Shown here: positions 8,595-17,969 of the stretch, in pieces
Position numbering within the stretch: position 1 is the stretch's first letter
How the letters are laid out: each line of letters opens with the position of its first letter
Program-made: the position numbers and the translations under genes
The notes under the pieces: model-generated
Database searches by the model: none
Seen by the model: only the letters and a program-made list of their open reading frames with translations
What the model was told of the DNA's origin: nothing
Assembly (NCBI RefSeq): GCF_900113115.1
Contig: NZ_FOOF01000005.1
Span: 124,001 to 188,000, forward strand
Direction of reading: 5' to 3'
DNA length: 64,000 nucleotides
DNA from: Duganella sp. CF458
GTDB lineage: Bacteria; Pseudomonadota; Gammaproteobacteria; Burkholderiales; Burkholderiaceae_D

Positions 8595-10143
8595 AGTACT
8601 TGGCGGGCACGCCTGCGCCGGGCAGCGCCTTCTGGATGAAGTCGCGCAGGTCGTCGTTCGACTTCACCAGGTCTTCCGCGCGCAGGTACATCATGTGCCC
8701 GCTGCGGTAGCCTTCAAAGCGCATGCGGTCCTTCATGCGGCCGCTCGGGTCGAGCTGCCACATGGTGTACTTGGCGTCGAAGTAGGTGGTGGCGCCGTCG
8801 AAGTATCCGGATTGCACCAGCAGCTTCAGGTAGGGATTGGCCGCCATGGCCTGGCGCAGGTTCTCGCCGGTGTTGTCGTCCTTGTTGTCCCAGGGGTGCA
8901 CCGGGCCGAACATATTATAGGTAAGGTCGGTCTTGTAGCCCAGCACGTCGCGCAGGTAGTAGTTGATGGCTGGCGTGAAGGAGTGCAGCCACGAGGTCAG
9001 CTCGGCGTTGTAATCGACCTTGTCGCCGGCATCCTTCTTGTCGATGCCGAGGTAGCGCGAATCGAGGCGTCCAATCGTGTAGCCTTTGTCGCGCAGCAGT
9101 TCCTTCCAGAAGGTGCCGACCGGCACGCTCAGGTTGTTCTGCACGACCACCTTTTCCGGCAGGCCTGAATAATGCGCCACTTTTGCCGCGACGGCATTGC
9201 GCCTTTGCGCGTCGAGGAAACCGCCGTTGGCCAGTGCCGGGATCAACTCGTTCACCGCGAACGATTCCGCTTCCGGCAGCACCTCTTTCAGGTCCTTTTT
9301 CTGCAGTTCGGCCGGCAGTGCTTTCTGGTACCACGCGGCGGCGGTGTAGTAGGGCAGGGACAGCGCCTGCCCCACCGGGCCGTCACGCTTCAGGCCCAAG
9401 CCAGTCGGCGATACCAGCACCACGCCGTTCAGGTACATCCAGTGCGAGTTCTGCAGCTCCAGCGCCAGACCGGAAACCCGCGCGGTGCCGTAGCTTTCGC
9501 CGATCAGGAATTTTGGCGATGTCCAGCGGCCTTCGCGCGATACGAACGCCTGCAGCCAGTCGGCCAGGTATTTGATGTCGGCGTTGACGCCGAAGAATGC
9601 CGCGCGGTCGGCTTTCGGGTCGAGGATGCGCGAGAAGCCGGTGTTGACAGGGTCGATGTAGATGATGTCTGCCACATCGAGAATGGAATTCGGGTTGTCC
9701 TTCACTCCGTAGGGTTGGACCGGGTAGCCTTCGGAATCGATGTTCAGCACCTTGGGGCCGGTGTAGGCGATGTGCATCCATACCGAGGCCGAGCCGGGCC
9801 CGCCATTAAAGGACAGCACCAGCGGGCGGCGCGATTTGTCGCCGACATCGCTGCGCTGGTAGTAGGTGTAGAACAGCGAAGCCACCACCTTGCCGTCCTT
9901 GTCCCACACGGGCTGGGTGCCGGCCGTGACCTTGTACGGTACGGACTTGCCCCGGATGGTGACAGTGCTGTTCTTGCTGACGGAGGACTCGGCCTTGAGC
10001 GTGCGGTCGAAAGCCTTGGTCTCGGCCGGGCGTTCGGCGGCAGCAGGCGCCTTGGCGGCGCCTTCGACCGCCGGCTTTTCCTGCGCGTGCACGCAGCTTG
10101 CCGCCAGCAACAGGGCTGGGACGATTCGGATGTGTGTTTTCAT
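8593..10143 (-). CDS. Secreted S10-family serine carboxypeptidase
   Basis: This is a 516-residue exported peptidase of family S10 (serine carboxypeptidase, alpha/beta hydrolase fold), which removes C-terminal residues from peptides. It has a signal peptide (about residues 1-20, ending CVHA), an oxyanion motif FNGGPGSAS, the catalytic Ser in GESYGTAR, an Asp in the SGYFDGATTYFDA region, and the His in GYRSGHMMY near the C-terminus. All three catalytic residues are present. An Ala/Glu/Lys-rich linker follows the signal. It starts with ATG. The gene is monocistronic and converges on rpoD, sharing the terminator region. Bacterial S10 enzymes are periplasmic or extracellular nutrient-scavenging peptidases; the actual substrate here is unknown. 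Confidence 0.9.
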   Translation of the reverse strand: MKTHIRIVPALLLAASCVHAQEKPAVEGAAKAPAAAERPAETKAFDRTLKAESSVSKNSTVTIRGKSVPYKVTAGTQPVWDKDGKVVASLFYTYYQRSDVGDKSRRPLVLSFNGGPGSASVWMHIAYTGPKVLNIDSEGYPVQPYGVKDNPNSILDVADIIYIDPVNTGFSRILDPKADRAAFFGVNADIKYLADWLQAFVSREGRWTSPKFLIGESYGTARVSGLALELQNSHWMYLNGVVLVSPTGLGLKRDGPVGQALSLPYYTAAAWYQKALPAELQKKDLKEVLPEAESFAVNELIPALANGGFLDAQRRNAVAAKVAHYSGLPEKVVVQNNLSVPVGTFWKELLRDKGYTIGRLDSRYLGIDKKDAGDKVDYNAELTSWLHSFTPAINYYLRDVLGYKTDLTYNMFGPVHPWDNKDDNTGENLRQAMAANPYLKLLVQSGYFDGATTYFDAKYTMWQLDPSGRMKDRMRFEGYRSGHMMYLRAEDLVKSNDDLRDFIQKALPGAGVPAKY

Positions 10144-10216
10144 CCGGCGAGTATTGCATAGAAAAAGTAAGCCGCCACAGCGGGCGGCCCACGGGAAACA
10201 AGCCGTTACATTGCTG

Positions 10217-11329
10217 CTATGCGATAGAGAGCATCAGGCGCTTGCTGAAATCGAAACCTTTGCGGACATGCTCGCGCGCCTTGAATCCTGCCGCGACAGC
10301 AATGATGGCGAGGAAGCCGATGGTCAACCAGTCGACCGGCTTGAGGCCGTGGTCCGGCCTGACCGAATCAACGGCGCCCGATTTCAAGACGTGGCCTGTG
10401 TAGCTGGAGCCGATCACCTTGCCGTCTTCGGTAATGTCGCGCGTCAGGTACAGGCTTTCGTAGCCGGAGCGCACCTGCATCCGGCCGTTTTTGTAGATGA
10501 AGGTGTGCGGCGCGTCGTGGTCCTTCATGCGCACGGTGCCGACGATGTCGCCGTTGTTGTTGATGCCGTTGGCGAAGCTGGAGCCATGGGCGATCATGGC
10601 GCCCAGGTCGATCATGCGACCGTTCTGGTACATGAAGGCGTGCCAGCTATGGTCCTCCATCTCGGAGGCGCCGACCACCACGCCATGGTCATTGACGCCG
10701 GTTGCGACGCTGACGCGGCCGCCCAGCGTTGGCAGCTCGATCATGCCGCTGCCCGGCTTGTAGAGGAAGGCGCGGCGGTAGCCGTTCGGCAGCTGCGCAG
10801 CGCCCACCACGTAGCCATTGGCGTTGACGCCGGTGGCATAACTGTTCTTGCCGCCGAAAGTGCCCAGGTCGAGCATGGCGATGCCGGTGTCGACGAAGGC
10901 GTGATAGTTGCCGTCTGCGGTGTCGGCGTAGCCGACGATGTGGCCGGCTTCATTGAGGGCGGTGCCCACACTGCTGCTGCCGCCCAGGGTGCCCAGGTCG
11001 CGCATGCCTTGGGATTCGTCGTAGCGGAAGGCATGCCACGCGTTACCGGAGGTAAGGGCGCCGCCGGTGACCATGCCCTGGTTGTTGATGGCGTTGGCGG
11101 TGCTGTCGCTGCCGCCCAAGGTGCCGATCTCGATGCGGCGGCCCTGAGACATCAGGATGGCGCGGCGCTTGCCATCTTCATCCTTGATCTCGCCCACCCA
11201 TTCGCCTGCCGCGTTGATGCCGGTCATGCTGCTGGACTCTGTTTTTCGTTCGCCCATCGGGCCGGCGGCCTGGGTGGTGGCGAAGGGCAGGGCCAGTGCA
11301 ATGGTCAGGGCAAGCGAAGCAGGCTTCAT
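10217..11329 (-). CDS. HAF-repeat (beta-propeller-like) secreted protein with C-terminal membrane segment
   Basis: This is a 370-residue exported protein of unknown function made of HAF-type repeats. Each unit of about 45 residues reads roughly HAF-Y-x(5)-GM-x-DLGTLGG followed by GVNxxGxVVG; about five to six units are visible. Such repeats form propeller- or solenoid-like extracellular domains. A signal peptide covers residues 1-21 (ending TTQA). Near the C-terminus a hydrophobic helix (LTIGFLAIIAVAAGF) is followed by a basic tail, which resembles an inner-membrane anchor or a sorting signal without a clear PEP motif. It starts with ATG. It is followed 73 bases later by the start of the peptidase gene on the same strand, and no operon is obvious. 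Confidence 0.75.
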   Translation of the reverse strand: MKPASLALTIALALPFATTQAAGPMGERKTESSSMTGINAAGEWVGEIKDEDGKRRAILMSQGRRIEIGTLGGSDSTANAINNQGMVTGGALTSGNAWHAFRYDESQGMRDLGTLGGSSSVGTALNEAGHIVGYADTADGNYHAFVDTGIAMLDLGTFGGKNSYATGVNANGYVVGAAQLPNGYRRAFLYKPGSGMIELPTLGGRVSVATGVNDHGVVVGASEMEDHSWHAFMYQNGRMIDLGAMIAHGSSFANGINNNGDIVGTVRMKDHDAPHTFIYKNGRMQVRSGYESLYLTRDITEDGKVIGSSYTGHVLKSGAVDSVRPDHGLKPVDWLTIGFLAIIAVAAGFKAREHVRKGFDFSKRLMLSIA

Positions 11330-11402
11330 AGGCAGTCTCCGGTAAATAAGAATTATTCCGGGAGACTATACGGGAAAATTGCGAATAAATATTCGCAAAT
11401 TG

Positions 11403-11744
11403 TCACACCTTGCGGACGAACTCCGACTTCAGGCTCATGGCGCCAAAGCCGTCGATCTTGCAGTCGATGTCATGGTCGCTGTCGACCAGGCGGATGTTTT
11501 TTACCTTGGTGCCTTGTTTGATCACGCCGCCCGAACCTTTTGGTTTAAGGTCCTTGATCACGGTGACGGTATCGCCATCTTGCAGGATATTGCCGGCGGC
11601 ATCCTTGTAGACGCGTACGGATTCGCCGGCTGCTTCGGCAGCCTGCCTGGGCCACTCGTGGGCGCAATCAGGACAAACGTAATTATCGCCGTCTTCATAG
11701 GTATACTCGGACTGGCATGTTGGGCAGGCTGGGAAATTGGACAT
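11403..11744 (-). CDS. PhnA/YjdM-type zinc-ribbon protein
   Basis: This is a 113-residue cytoplasmic protein of the PhnA/YjdM family. The N-terminal zinc ribbon has CxxC pairs (CPTC and CPDC, residues 7-30), followed by the compact PhnA domain with [15 protein letters not shown] and the closing [10 protein letters not shown]. Despite older naming, members are not established phosphonate hydrolases, so the function is uncertain. I use the ATG at 11744; an upstream in-frame start would overlap the divergent acetyltransferase gene. Only ten bases separate the two divergent ATGs, so each promoter must lie inside the other gene. Confidence 0.85.
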   Translation of the reverse strand: MSNFPACPTCQSEYTYEDGDNYVCPDCAHEWPRQAAEAAGESVRVYKDAAGNILQDGDTVTVIKDLKPKGSGGVIKQGTKVKNIRLVDSDHDIDCKIDGFGAMSLKSEFVRKV

Positions 11745-11754
11745 TGGAACTCGT

Positions 11755-12426
11755 ATGCAGGAATTGGAAAACCCGATCTGGGCTGCGCTGACCTCCGCGC
11801 AGCAACATTTTAGCATTCCGACCGGTGCTGCCCGCCGCTATCCGGCCGCCGTAGCACCGTTCATCGCAGTCGCGGAACAGGGCGTGGCACTGTCCGCGGC
11901 CGATCTGGACGGCGTTGGCGAAGGCTATTACTTCCTCGGCGCCATGCCGGCGCTGCCGCAAGGCTGGTCGCTGCAGCCGCTATCCGGCGTGCTGCAGATG
12001 GTGTATGAAGGTGGCCTGCTCGTGGCGCCGGATGCCGAGGCGATCCGCGTGCTGGCCGCCGACGATCCGGCGATGGTGGCGCTGACCGATATCGCCTTTC
12101 CCGGTTACTTCCGGCCGCGCACCGGGGAGATGGGCCGGTACGCCGGCATCCACGACGATGGGGGCCGGCTGGTGGCGCTGAGCGGGGAACGCATGGACCT
12201 TGGCCATCTGCGCGAGGTGAGCGCGGTTTGCACGCATCCCGACTTCACGGGGCGCGGCTATGCACGCCAGCTGGTGGAGTTCATCATGCACGGCATGCAG
12301 CAACAAGGCGTGCGCCCCATGCTCCACGTGGGAGCGGCCAATGCCCGCGCGCAGGCCTTGTACCGCTCAATGGGATTTGCGGCAACCCGAGAGCTGCCGC
12401 ATGCGCGGCTTATTTGCCCCGGCTGA
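11755..12426 (+). CDS. GNAT-family N-acetyltransferase
   Basis: This is a 223-residue acetyl-CoA-dependent acyltransferase. The GNAT core lies in the C-terminal half: [19 protein letters not shown] contains the acetyl-CoA pyrophosphate-binding loop (R/Q-x-x-G-x-G/A type), and [17 protein letters not shown] is the usual last helix and strand. The N-terminal half is not obviously a second GNAT domain. The substrate is unknown. The start is the ATG at 11755, with GGAA upstream; a TTG further upstream would run into the divergent PhnA gene. The 3' end overlaps the convergent head-GIN gene by 17 bases. Confidence 0.82.
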   Translation: MQELENPIWAALTSAQQHFSIPTGAARRYPAAVAPFIAVAEQGVALSAADLDGVGEGYYFLGAMPALPQGWSLQPLSGVLQMVYEGGLLVAPDAEAIRVLAADDPAMVALTDIAFPGYFRPRTGEMGRYAGIHDDGGRLVALSGERMDLGHLREVSAVCTHPDFTGRGYARQLVEFIMHGMQQQGVRPMLHVGAANARAQALYRSMGFAATRELPHARLICPG

Positions 12427-13036
12427 CGTTGCCGATTCCCTTGGCCGATTTGTTGATGTGCTTCGGGTCGCCGTAATAGGTGAAGTTGCCCATGCCTTCG
12501 ACGATCAGGTTCAAGGTGTCGCTGGCGTAGATGCTGATGTCGCCCATGCCGGTGAAATTGACGTCGGCGCGTTCTGCATGCAGGTCCTTGAGGTCGGCCT
12601 GGCCAACGCCTTGCCCTTTCATGCGCAGCAGCTTGACCTTGCCGCTGGCGTACAGTGCGCCGGCGCCTTCGAAGCTGATGTCGATGCGCTCGCCGTTGAT
12701 GTTGGTGACGCGCGACTCGCCGGCGCCCAGCACGCGGAAGCTGGTCAACGCCGGAACGGTGACCGTGATCTTGTCGCCTTCCTTCACGTTCACCGGGGCT
12801 TTGTTGGTGTTTTCGTAGACCACGCGCAGCACACCGCCTTCGACAACGGTGCTGACCTTGTCGATGTACTCCTTGCGTCCACTGATCTTGACGGACTGCT
12901 CCTTGCCAACGTCGACATAGACGCTGATCGGGCCTTTGACATTGATGCCGTAGAAGGCGTCGAACTTGCGGACCTGGTCGTCAGCCAGGGCGAGGGAGGG
13001 CAAAAGCAGTGCAGCTAACAGCGTCAAACGGAACAT
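12410..13036 (-). CDS. Secreted head-GIN (DUF2807) domain protein
   Basis: This is a 208-residue exported protein. A clear signal peptide (MFRLTLLAALLLPSLALA) is followed by a putative auto-transporter adhesin head-GIN domain: a beta-helix of short repeated strands (VRKFDAFYGINVKGPISVYV, SVKISGRKEYIDKVS, GAGALYASGKVKLLRMKGQG, GMGNFTYYGDP). Members are periplasmic or cell-surface proteins of unknown role. It starts with ATG preceded by GGAG. It is transcribed alone, downstream of and codirectional with ppc after a stem-loop, and it overlaps the acetyltransferase gene tail. Confidence 0.82.
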   Translation of the reverse strand: MFRLTLLAALLLPSLALADDQVRKFDAFYGINVKGPISVYVDVGKEQSVKISGRKEYIDKVSTVVEGGVLRVVYENTNKAPVNVKEGDKITVTVPALTSFRVLGAGESRVTNINGERIDISFEGAGALYASGKVKLLRMKGQGVGQADLKDLHAERADVNFTGMGDISIYASDTLNLIVEGMGNFTYYGDPKHINKSAKGIGNVSRGK

Positions 13037-13093
13037 ACGTTCTCCTCATATCAGAGCGCATGATTATGACGTAGTTATGGCTTTTTTGCTAAG

Positions 13094-13119
13094 CGGGCCC
13101 GGATTTCCCCGGGCCCGTT
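13094..13119. other. GC-rich stem-loop between ppc and the head-GIN gene
   Basis: Arms GCGGGCCCGG and CCGGGCCCG flank a short loop just downstream of ppc. A T-run stands on the plus-strand 5' side rather than after the stem for ppc transcription, so it is not a textbook terminator. It may stabilise the 3' end of the ppc mRNA. Confidence 0.45.
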
Positions 13120-13131
13120 CGCCAGTGGCGT

Positions 13132-15960
13132 TTAGCCGGTGTTGCGCAGGCCGGCGGCGACACCGTTGATGGACAGGTGGATGCCGCGGTTGACGCGCGG
13201 ATCGGCCCGTTCTTCCTCATTACCCAGCGCGCGGCGGCGCTTGATCAGTTCCACCTGCAAGTGGTTCAGCGGATCAAGGTAAGGGAAGCGGTTGGTGATG
13301 GAGCGCGCCAGCAGCGGATTGCCCGCCAGGCGGTCGCGGGTGCCGGTGATCGATTCAAGGCAATCGAGGGTCTGGTGGTACTCCTCGGTGATGCGTTTGA
13401 AGATGCGCTCACGCAGTTCCTTGTCCGTCACCAGTTCAGCGTAGCGCGAGGCGATCGCCAGGTCGGTCTTGGCCAGCACCATGTCCATGTTCGACAACAG
13501 GGTGGCGAAGAACGGCCAGTGCCGGAACATGTCGCGCAGCTGCGCCACGCGTCCATCCTGTTCTTCCTTGCTGCCGGCATTGATCCAGGCGCCGATGGCG
13601 GAGCCGAAACCGTACCAGCCCGGCAGCAGCAGGCGGCACTGGCCCCAGCTGAAGCCCCATGGAATCGCGCGCAGGTCTTCGATGCGGCGCGTCGATTTGC
13701 GGGAAGCCGGGCGCGAGCCGAGGTTCAGTTCCGCAATTTCCGCAATCGGGGTGGCCGCGAAGAAGTAGTCGGTGAAGCCCGGGGTTTCATACACCAGGTT
13801 GCGGTACGCCTTGTAGGCCAGCTCGGAGATCTCGGCCATCACCGCTTCGAAACCGGCCAGGCGCGGACCGTGGCAGGCATCGGCCGGCGGCGGCATCAGG
13901 CTCGCTTCCAGGGTCGAGCAGACCAGCAGTTCCAGGTTGCGGCGGCCGATTTCGGCGTTGGAGAACTTGGAGGCGATGATCTCGCCCTGTTCGGTCAAGC
14001 GCAGTTGGCCGTTGACGGTGCCTTTCGGCTGCGCCAGGATCGCTTCGTAGCTTGGGCCGCCGCCACGGCCGACGGTGCCGCCGCGGCCATGGAACAGGCG
14101 CAACTTGACGCCGGCCTTGGCGAAGATTTCCACCAGGGCCAGTTCCGCCTTGTACAGCTCCCAATTGGAGGTCATGAAGCCGCCGTCCTTGTTGGAGTCC
14201 GAGTAGCCCAGCATGACCTCCTGGGTCTGGCCCTGTTTGGCGATCAGCTTCTGCACCATCGGCACCGCCATCAGCGATTCCATGATACCGGCGGCACGCT
14301 GCAGGTCGGGGATGGTTTCGAACAGCGGGATCACCATCAGGTCGGAGGTGTGTTCGCCGTCGGCGCCCTGGCGCAGCAGGCCGGTTTCCTGCTGCAGAAC
14401 GAACACTTCCAGCAGGTCGGACACGGTCTCGGTGTGCGAGATGATGTAATTGCGGATGGCGCGCTTGCCGTAGCGCTGGCGGATATCGTGCGCGGTGCGC
14501 AGGATGGCCAGCTCGGAGGTGGTCTCGTCCGAGTACGCGATGTACGGCGAATACAGCAGGCGTGGTTGCGCTAACTCCGCCAGCAGCAGTTTGACCTTGG
14601 CATCTTCGTCGAGCGATCCGTAGCCGGACTGCACGCCGGCCTTGGCGAACAGCTCCGCCAGCACGCGTTCATGGATATCGGACGACTGGCGCATGTCGAG
14701 CGACGCCAGGTGGAAGCCGAAGATGTCGGCGGCGCGCTTCAGGGTGGTCAGGCGCGGGCGGGCCAGCACGGAGCCGTGGTTGGCGTCCAGCGACGCGATC
14801 AACACCTGCAGGTCGGCCGAGAAGTCGGCCGGGCACGGGTAAGGCTCGGCGTGGCCCACTTCCTTGCGCAGGATATTGGTGGCGCCCAGGGCGCGCGCGG
14901 TGCTGGCCAGGCGGGCGTACATGCCGATCAGGGCGCGGCGGTAAGGCTCGTCGCTGCGGTGGTCGGAGGTGTCGGTGGAGGCGTCGGACAGGGCTTGCAA
15001 CGCAGGCGAGCAGCCGATCATCAGGGTCGACACTGACAGCTCGGCGCCCAGGGCGTGGGTTTCGTCGAGGTAGAAGTCGAGGATGGTGGTGGCCTGGCGC
15101 TCCAGCGCGTGCTGCATGGTGCCGGCGTTGACGTTCGGGTTGCCGTCGCGGTCACCGCCGATCCAGCTGCCCATTTGCACATAGGAGGCGTCGATGGCAG
15201 GCGCACCGGTGCCGAAATGCTCGGCGATCTCGGTTTCGATATCGTCGTACAGGGCCGGCAGTTCGCGCAGGAAGGTGATGCGGTAATAGGACAGGGCGTT
15301 GTCGATTTCGTCCGCCACGGTCAGCTTGGAGTAGCGCAGCATGCGGGTCTGCCACAGTGTCGCGATGCGGGCGCGCAGCATGTGCAGGTTGCTGCTGCGT
15401 TCCTTCGGCGTCAACGGCAGGTCGCGCTGGGCCAGCAGGCGGGCGATATCGTGTTCCGCGTCGAGGATGGACTTGCGCTGCACCTCGGTCGGGTGGGCGG
15501 TCAGGACGGGGCTGATCAGGGCTTCCTTGAAGAAGCTGGTCACGGTGTCCAGTTCGACGCCGGATTCTTTCAGCTTGTCGAGCGCAAAGCTGATACTGCC
15601 TTTCTGCGGTGCCGAACCGGCCAGCAGGTGGGCGCGGCGGCGGCGGATGTGGTGCTGGTCTTCCGCAATATTGGCCAGGTGGGAGAAGTAGGAGAAGGCG
15701 CGCACCACCGTAATGGTCTGCTCGCGTGTCAGGATCTTCAGCATGCCGTCCAGTTCCTTGGCGGCGCCGGCGTCGGCTTCGCGGCGGAAGCGGACAGCGG
15801 TCTGGCGGATCGTCTCGACGACGGCAAAGACTTCTTCGCCTTCCTGTTCGCGCAGGACGTCGCCCAACAGGCGGCCCAGCAGGCGAATATCTTCCTTCAA
15901 CGGCGCGTCTTTATCGGCGCTCTGGTTTTGTTCGTCTGTTGCACTTACTTGATTTGCCAT
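13132..15960 (-). CDS. ppc: Phosphoenolpyruvate carboxylase
   Basis: This 942-residue enzyme makes oxaloacetate from phosphoenolpyruvate and bicarbonate, refilling the TCA cycle. The catalytic His is in [13 protein letters not shown] (residues about 150-162). The glycine-rich loop [14 protein letters not shown] and the invariant C-terminal RNTG are present, and the length is typical of bacterial enzymes (880-950). It starts with ATG. It is a single gene divergent from hemC, with about 165 bases between starts. The first 20 residues are polar and poorly conserved. Allosteric control by acetyl-CoA and aspartate is usual for the family but cannot be read here. Confidence 0.97.
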   Translation of the reverse strand: MANQVSATDEQNQSADKDAPLKEDIRLLGRLLGDVLREQEGEEVFAVVETIRQTAVRFRREADAGAAKELDGMLKILTREQTITVVRAFSYFSHLANIAEDQHHIRRRRAHLLAGSAPQKGSISFALDKLKESGVELDTVTSFFKEALISPVLTAHPTEVQRKSILDAEHDIARLLAQRDLPLTPKERSSNLHMLRARIATLWQTRMLRYSKLTVADEIDNALSYYRITFLRELPALYDDIETEIAEHFGTGAPAIDASYVQMGSWIGGDRDGNPNVNAGTMQHALERQATTILDFYLDETHALGAELSVSTLMIGCSPALQALSDASTDTSDHRSDEPYRRALIGMYARLASTARALGATNILRKEVGHAEPYPCPADFSADLQVLIASLDANHGSVLARPRLTTLKRAADIFGFHLASLDMRQSSDIHERVLAELFAKAGVQSGYGSLDEDAKVKLLLAELAQPRLLYSPYIAYSDETTSELAILRTAHDIRQRYGKRAIRNYIISHTETVSDLLEVFVLQQETGLLRQGADGEHTSDLMVIPLFETIPDLQRAAGIMESLMAVPMVQKLIAKQGQTQEVMLGYSDSNKDGGFMTSNWELYKAELALVEIFAKAGVKLRLFHGRGGTVGRGGGPSYEAILAQPKGTVNGQLRLTEQGEIIASKFSNAEIGRRNLELLVCSTLEASLMPPPADACHGPRLAGFEAVMAEISELAYKAYRNLVYETPGFTDYFFAATPIAEIAELNLGSRPASRKSTRRIEDLRAIPWGFSWGQCRLLLPGWYGFGSAIGAWINAGSKEEQDGRVAQLRDMFRHWPFFATLLSNMDMVLAKTDLAIASRYAELVTDKELRERIFKRITEEYHQTLDCLESITGTRDRLAGNPLLARSITNRFPYLDPLNHLQVELIKRRRALGNEEERADPRVNRGIHLSINGVAAGLRNTG

Positions 15961-16126
15961 AGTTAATCAGTCAAAAGATAAGAATGGTCGTGCAATAGGC
16001 TTGTGGCCCGCTCTCTGCATGGGGGCGCGCATGCTAGAATTTGTGGTCCCAATCATGCGCAATAAACTGGTGAACGCCGGTTTGGCGCTAGCAACAGCGA
16101 AAGAACTGGTCTTGAATACTCCTGAA

Positions 16127-17110
16127 ATGGCCCAACAGCTCCCTTCCAAATTGGTGATCGCTTCGCGCGAAAGCCGGCTCGCCATGTGGCAGGCCGAACA
16201 CGTCCAGGCTCGCTTGTCTCAATTATATCCGCAGTGCAGCATCGAGATCCTGGGCATGACCACCCGCGGCGACCAGATCCTCGATCGCGCGCTGTCGAAG
16301 GTGGGCGGCAAGGGGCTGTTCGTGAAGGAGCTGGAGGTGGCGATGGAAGAGGGCCGCGCTGACCTGGCGGTCCATTCGCTGAAGGATGTGCCGATGGAAC
16401 TGCCGGCGGGATTCGCGCTGGCGGCCGTGCTGGAGCGCGAAGATCCGCGCGATGCCTTCGTTTCGAACGACTACTCCTCGCTGGCCGACCTGCCGGCCGG
16501 CGCCATTGTCGGCACCAGCAGCCTGCGCCGCCAGGCGCTGATCTCGGCGCGCTACCCGCACCTGGTGATCAAGCCTTTGCGCGGCAACCTGGATACCCGG
16601 CTGGGCAAGCTGGATCGCGGCGACTATGCGGCCATCATCCTGGCCGCCGCCGGCCTGAAACGCCTCGGCCTGCCGCAGCGCATCAAATCGCTGCTGGCGC
16701 CGGACGATTCGCTGCCGGCCGCGGGGCAGGGCGCGATGGCGATCGAAATCGCCGAGCGTGGCGATGGACTGGACATGAAAGCCATCCTGGCCCCCCTGAA
16801 CCACCTGGCGACCGCGCAAGCCGTGACGGCGGAACGCAAGGTGTCCAAGGTGTTCGGCGGCTCCTGCCAGGTGCCGCTGGCGGCCTTCGCCACCGTCGAC
16901 GGCGGCCGGATGCACTTGCGCGCGATGGTCGCTACGCCGGATGGCACCCGCGTCGCCCGCGCCGAAGTGACAGGTCTTGCCGCCGACGCGGAAGCCCTGG
17001 GCGCCCAAGTCGCCGAGCAACTGCGTGCCCAGGATGCCGAAGCCATCCTCGCCGCCTGCGCCGCGGAGCAGGCCGACGCCATGAACCCCAACGCCGCACC
17101 GTCGGTATAA
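16127..17110 (+). CDS. hemC: Hydroxymethylbilane synthase (porphobilinogen deaminase)
   Basis: This enzyme condenses four porphobilinogens into hydroxymethylbilane, an early step of haem biosynthesis. Motifs are [10 protein letters not shown] near the N-terminus, [20 protein letters not shown] and [11 protein letters not shown]. The dipyrromethane-cofactor Cys is C247 in [10 protein letters not shown]. With the ATG at 16127 the protein has 327 residues, a normal length. In-frame ATGs at 16001, 16031 and 16055 would add up to 42 non-conserved residues, and a TAGAAT that could be a -10 box lies at 16034-16039, so I prefer the later start. It heads the hemC-hemD-hemX-hemY cluster. Confidence 0.95.
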   Translation: MAQQLPSKLVIASRESRLAMWQAEHVQARLSQLYPQCSIEILGMTTRGDQILDRALSKVGGKGLFVKELEVAMEEGRADLAVHSLKDVPMELPAGFALAAVLEREDPRDAFVSNDYSSLADLPAGAIVGTSSLRRQALISARYPHLVIKPLRGNLDTRLGKLDRGDYAAIILAAAGLKRLGLPQRIKSLLAPDDSLPAAGQGAMAIEIAERGDGLDMKAILAPLNHLATAQAVTAERKVSKVFGGSCQVPLAAFATVDGGRMHLRAMVATPDGTRVARAEVTGLAADAEALGAQVAEQLRAQDAEAILAACAAEQADAMNPNAAPSV

Positions 17111-17163
17111 GCGCCGCCCGGATGCCTGCCATGCCCGCCATGCCCGACGTCCTCCGCACACCA

Positions 17164-17187
17164 GTGTCAGGCCCTTGGGTCTGACAC
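17164..17187. repeat. 24-bp GTGTCAG palindrome between hemC and hemD
   Basis: GTGTCAG and CTGACAC arms (with inner CCC/GGG pairing) form a near-perfect hairpin 17 bases before the hemD start. The motif resembles dispersed GGTCAGACCC-type repeats I associate with Oxalobacteraceae genomes; only one copy is seen in this window. Confidence 0.65.
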
Positions 17188-17204
17188 TATTTACCGGTTT
17201 TCCA

Positions 17205-17969
17205 ATGCCGCGCCGCGTCATCCTCACCCGCCCCATCGCGCAGGCCGAGCCCCTGGCCGGCCGCATCCGCGCACTCGGCCGCGAAGTCGAGGTGTTGCCG
17301 CTGCTGGAAATCAGCCCCTTGCCCGACCAGGCGCCGTTGCGCGATGCCCTGGCTGGCCTGACAAGCTACCAACTGGTCGCCTTCGTTTCTCCAAACGCGA
17401 TCGAGGCAGCCTTCGGCCACATCCCGGCATGGCCGCCAGGACTGCAAGCCGCGGTGGTGGGCGAGGCCAGCCGCCAGGCCCTGCTGGCCCAAGGCATCCC
17501 TGCCAGCCATATCGCCAGCCCCGCCGACCCCGCCCACAGCGACACCGAACACCTGCTGCAAGCCCTCGACCTGCCGGCCCTGCGCGGCGCCAGGGTCCTG
17601 ATCGTGCGCGGCGAGTCCGGCCGCGAACTGATGGCCGACGCCTTCCGCGCGGCCGGCGCCGAAGTCACGGTGCTGCCAGCCTACCGCCGCGCCGTGCCGC
17701 AACTGACGCCGGCGCTGGCCGAGCGATTGACCGCGCTGGCCGCCGCGCCAGCGGACTGGATCGTCACCAGTTCCGAAGCCTTGCGCGGCCTGGTCGGGCT
17801 GTTAAATGCATTAAACACGTCGACAATCGTTGCATTGTTGCAACATCATCACCTGATTGTCCCGCATTCCCGCATTGCTGAAACGGCAAGGGATTTGGGT
17901 TTCCTGCATGTCACTCTCACAGGATCAGGCGACGAACGGGTCCTCGCCGCGTTACAATCACGTCCATGA
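17205..17969 (+). CDS. hemD: Uroporphyrinogen-III synthase
   Basis: This 254-residue enzyme cyclises hydroxymethylbilane to uroporphyrinogen III with inversion of ring D. The family is poorly conserved, but the N-terminal VILTRP-x-x-QAEPLAGRI, the middle LIVRGESGRELMADAFRAAGAEV and the later DWIVTSSEALRGL segment are diagnostic. I chose the ATG at 17205; an earlier in-frame start at 17175 falls inside the palindromic repeat. The stop overlaps the next gene's start as ATGA. A 94-base spacer carrying a repeat separates it from hemC, so an internal promoter or processing site is possible. Confidence 0.93.
   Translation: MPRRVILTRPIAQAEPLAGRIRALGREVEVLPLLEISPLPDQAPLRDALAGLTSYQLVAFVSPNAIEAAFGHIPAWPPGLQAAVVGEASRQALLAQGIPASHIASPADPAHSDTEHLLQALDLPALRGARVLIVRGESGRELMADAFRAAGAEVTVLPAYRRAVPQLTPALAERLTALAAAPADWIVTSSEALRGLVGLLNALNTSTIVALLQHHHLIVPHSRIAETARDLGFLHVTLTGSGDERVLAALQSRP

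Noticed and set aside
13094..13119. Stem-loop as a ppc terminator
   Set aside because: For minus-strand transcription the stem is not followed by a T-run, so I list it only as a stem-loop.
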